This document shows, piece by piece, positions 60,196 to 64,000 of a stretch of DNA of 64,000 nt. The stretch is from NCBI RefSeq assembly GCF_958979055.1, contig NC_084892.1, positions 2,683,501-2,747,500 on the forward strand. Direction: 5' to 3'. The DNA comes from Alnus glutinosa (lineage: Eukaryota > Streptophyta > Magnoliopsida > Fagales > Betulaceae). Position numbers and translations under genes: made by a program. Numbering within the stretch: position 1 is the stretch's first letter; every line of letters begins with the position of its first letter. The notes below the pieces were generated by a model. The model was not told the DNA's origin, ran no database searches, and worked only from the letters and a program-made list of their open reading frames with translations.

Positions 60196-63100
60196 ACGTT
60201 TACAAATTAAGTACTTATCAGTTCACATTACAGTTAGTTTCATAGAATATGAATTGCTGCATGAATTTATAAAGATATTATAGTAAAAATTGTACTATCC
60301 CGGACGTTTTCATTTAGCCAATAACAACATACTCTACTTACTGGGTAGAGAGGGACAATAGCATCAGAAGAGTTCACATTCAAATAGTCAATTTCTCTAC
60401 ACATTCAGTTCACATCCATTTTCCAATAGAATAATAATAATAATAATCAATTAATTTTCCTTATGTTTCTAGTAATTGTTCAACGTAAAGCTCTTACATG
60501 ACAACCATCCTTGGCCCCCAGCTGAAGTGAACGAAAAAAAAAAAACAAAATATATATACTTTTGAGAACCTGATGCAATCTTTATGTGCAACCTGTATGT
60601 CTAAAGTGGTTTTTTAGAAAGTAACTAATCTAATCCTCTTTTGGATAAATCCACGGGCATAATTAGAGAAGTCATTTTTTAATGTAATTAAAATTTGCTA
60701 GGTCAAAAAAAGGGGGAGCAAAAGTCCCAATCCCCTGTTCTTTTCTTCTTTTTTTTCACTTGGTATCCAGCTGTGATGATAACATTTACATCAGTAAGGG
60801 CCTTACAAGCATGAAAAATGTTTAAAGTAATACAGTTTTTACCATAATTCCTTATAAACTCTCGTAACGATCTACATTTTAGTAACTAATTTATAAATAT
60901 AATAAGTATCATGTGAACACGCCACATTCCAGTTCACATAGGGTGTTCAAAAATGCTAAAAACCCAACATCCAACTACCTTGACCGGATTTCGACTCTCT
61001 TTTCGACTTTCTATAATAGGCAGGTCAAATTTCTCGGATTTTATTTTGTTTTCTTTTTTGACTTTTAGTTAAAAGTTGAATTAGAAGTAAGATTTATAAA
61101 ACACTTTTGAACCGACCTGAAATATAAATAAGATTTATGATAAGCTTTTGCACCGACCTGACCATCCTATGTCGGCACGGCACGTAAACAAGTTACATTA
61201 AAAGCTGTCATACCTAAATAACACCTGTACAAGCAATGGATTAGAAGGAAAAGTTGCTGAAGAAACAAAAGTTGAAGCACAACCGTATGAACACAAGAGT
61301 TGAAGATGTGCTCCCATGAGTGGTTTTTTACAACAACGTGTGGTCCCCCAAAAAACAAGAAGAAAAAAATCACCATTTACAAAGGGGTAACTGACGAAGA
61401 AAGTTCAAAGCCTAAAGATCAAAGCCTAAGTTCACGTGTAGGATTCAAATATTCAATGCACTTACGAACCGTAATAATTGTAGAATTTCATCATTAGCCA
61501 TGCAGGGGATTGATATTATGTGAAATCATTAAAATGAGCTCAGAAAAAAGTAGGGAGACTTAAAGGCAAGCAATGTTGATGAGGTCATGCCCATGGGGCT
61601 GGTTAAAACATAACCCAACTCATTGCCTGTGGGTCACGCAAACTATAACCCCTGCCAATAAGATCACAACTCACCCATCATCAAAAGGATAGAACTTTGG
61701 AAAGTACTCATATTTTTCACCAATTTTTTTTTTTTCATATTATTAATAGTTCGGTCGATAGTCTTTGTAGAACTCATATGTTCGAACAGGTTTCGAACCG
61801 CCTGCTCTTTGTTTGGACATACAAACTTTATAAAAATTCTCTCAAAACTACTTTCTGGTTTGCTTCACATTATAACTAAAAAGCAAAAAAAAAATTAAAA
61901 AAAAAAATCAGTTGAACCGATTCACCAAACAAGCCCAACTTTCTTTTTCTTCCGTATAGAATAGAAATCTCAAACCTTCATTCATGGTGTCTTGCATCAA
62001 TGCTGTCCAATCAAAGTGCACGGGGTCAAGCACTTAAGCTCCCCCACGGGTGATGCAATCATAACCCCCCCATCTCTCCCACATTTTTCTTCGGGTAAAC
62101 GAAGGATCATTACCACTCTGCATAATTGTAATTATAGGCAACGTGGATGATGATGATAAGTATCAATGAATGCCTGTTATCTGTAGCCATGCAAATCTTT
62201 TGAGCACTGTCATACACATTTATGAAAATAAACAACCCCTTTTCCCCCCTTTAAATCATAACCCCATATTCTTTTTTTCTTTTTCTTTTTCTTTTTTTCC
62301 TGTATTAAATTAAAGGGCCGCTCAAAATTGCTGCAAAAAGCAAAATGCTTTTTATTTAAGAGGGGTTGAAAGATTACTGAGGGAAGGAAGCATTATTATT
62401 GGGGTTTGCCATCATTGGCTGTTTCAGACTAGATTTATATCCCTACACTCATTCACACTTTGAAGCCAATTTACTTCCCCTCTTGCACGTTTTGGCAGAG
62501 ACCCCCTTTTGCACCCCCTGTCTTTGACTGTAGCATACTTTGAACGACGGATGGGTTGACCTGCCACATCTTGCAGATTTGACATGTATCTTAGAACTGA
62601 ATGAGATGCACTATCTATCTATCTATCTATCTCAATTGCAATGCAATCAGACAGGTAAGTGAGATAAGCTCTGTTATAGTCGGAGGTTACAATTCAGATA
62701 AAAAAAAAAATTACAGGTAATCTTGATTCAGTTAGGTTGAGGCAAACGAAATTTCGATCAGTTGCAATAAAACAATCTATGTGAGAGTTTGTCTAAACTC
62801 TACTTGTTTAGATAAGTGTCTAGACCGTTCGAACTCTAGTTATTTAGACCGACTGAGCGATAAGGTCCAAACAGACTCCCATATAAAACGGTTCTATTGC
62901 ACCATATCTCTGTCCATTATACAGTTGGTCATTATAGTTTATTCATAGAAAGGAAAATAAAAATAGCAATGGAACATTGTAGACTTTTTTGACAATACCA
63001 TGTATTGACTTTTGAGGAAATTGCATTACACCCACGATTAACTCCACGAAGATAAAATTATTGGAAAGTTCAAATGGATTCTCTCAAATACAAGAGAGGA

Positions 63101-64000
63101 TTTTCCATCTTCTTCGTTCAAGTTTTTTTCTAATATCACGACATATGATTCAAAGTTTTTTTTTTTTTTTTTTTTTTTTTCTTTTAATAAAAAAAAGGTC
63201 AATTGCTAATAATAACCATTTTCCATTTGCCATTTGCCATTTGCCATTACACTTATAAACTAGACCAATTGCAACTCACCCCCTCAAATTATCACTTCGT
63301 TACAAGAATATTCCTTAGCGATTTGGGCGTTAAATATAGATGAAAAATGTGTCTCATGCCTAACATGTAACACTTGCCAATTGACTTTTTAAAAAGTGTC
63401 CCCATTTTGATCATGTCAAAAGATCAAATTACCGAACATATTAGTTTTATGTAATATAATGTTGGTTCCTTAAAATACCCTAATTTTTAAGGTAATAATT
63501 TACAAAAAATGCCCAATCACAAATATAAAACACATCGTTTTGACTTTTCCTCCACGACAGAGGTGGCCGCTCAGCCACCTTGCACTTACAATAAACGGGT
63601 GGCCATGCAACGATAGTTACTCCTAATATCTATTTCCCTCCTCTGAGCGGCTAATCCCTCCCCACCAATGACATCCAGCGTGGGATGGATCTCCATCTCC
63701 TACACCCATTTTCACCCATTTTTTATTTTTTTATTTTTTTTAAGGCATAATTGTGTGTGGCATAATAACATGGATATAAATATGTGGCATATTTTTATTG
63801 GTTTGATGTGAAAAAAAAATGACAGCCAACAAGTATTCCGTTAAAAAAGTTGAATGGAAAGTATGATTGAAGAACTTATTTGTTACAAATCTGAAATTTA
63901 AACATTTCATTACCGAAATTAAAAATTAATGTCTGTATTTATCATATAAGCGAACAAAACTAGCAAGTGAGATGATCATTTATCATGTCATCCCCATTTA
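60196..64000. other. Right-hand intergenic region, no gene recognised
   Basis: AT-rich DNA with an (AT)/(ATT) run at 60430-60443, (CTAT)n at 62611-62632, a triple TTTGCCA repeat near 63225-63247 and a T-homopolymer near 63157-63180. A GC-rich patch at 63545-63610 has GGTGGCCGCTCAGCCACC, like the cores of the long-armed transposon relics. No open frame here resembles a known protein. Confidence 0.5.

Noticed and set aside
63270-64000. Another long-armed Mutator-like element
   Set aside because: The central GGTGGCC patch is suggestive but I could not find complementary arms or a target duplication within the window.

Overview
The window is nuclear DNA of a flowering plant, almost certainly a eudicot. 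It is AT-rich, genes are cut by short GT-AG introns, microsatellites and small DNA transposons fill the gaps, and every recognisable protein has a close Arabidopsis relative. I cannot name the species.

Layout. 1-300: decayed fragment of a BAM/CLV1-like leucine-rich-repeat receptor kinase (minus). 1408-4871: nine-exon uridine/nucleoside ribohydrolase, URH1-like (minus). 8329-12427: eight-exon TFIID subunit TAF12/EER4 (minus). 13781-18170: eleven-exon SLC35F-type (DUF914) membrane transporter (minus). 23960-24463: A20/AN1 zinc-finger stress-associated protein, SAP4-like (plus), with a probable 5'UTR intron. 26444-54829: three purple acid phosphatase (PAP) genes of the PAP18/20/21/22 type. Two PAP22-like genes lie on the minus strand and one diverged gene on the plus strand; all share the same four intron positions. 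The plus-strand gene has two candidate first exons. 45956-46291: tRNA-Phe(GAA) followed after 5 nt by an RNA gene that I identify as RNase MRP RNA, closed by a 14-bp terminal stem and a T5 stop. 56002-58223: a mitochondrial acyl carrier protein whose phosphopantetheine-attachment serine is replaced by isoleucine. 58224-64000: no gene recognised.

The intergenic space, above all 30-39 kb, holds non-autonomous DNA transposons. Two are Mutator-like elements with long terminal inverted repeats and exact 9-bp target duplications. One is a small hAT element with an exact 8-bp duplication. There are also several foldback MITE families, a tRNA-derived SINE, a GC-rich 31-bp minisatellite and a perfect 120-bp tandem duplication.

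How the genes relate. The three PAPs are secretory-pathway metallophosphatases. Each start site is preceded by a match to the PHR1 site GNATATNC, so control by phosphate starvation is a reasonable inference. The two minus-strand PAPs end in KEEL and NDEL, resembling ER-retrieval signals. The other genes are unrelated housekeeping or stress genes. From memory, the Arabidopsis homologues of the nucleosidase and the SAP gene are neighbours (At2g36310 and At2g36320), which would make this an old syntenic block.
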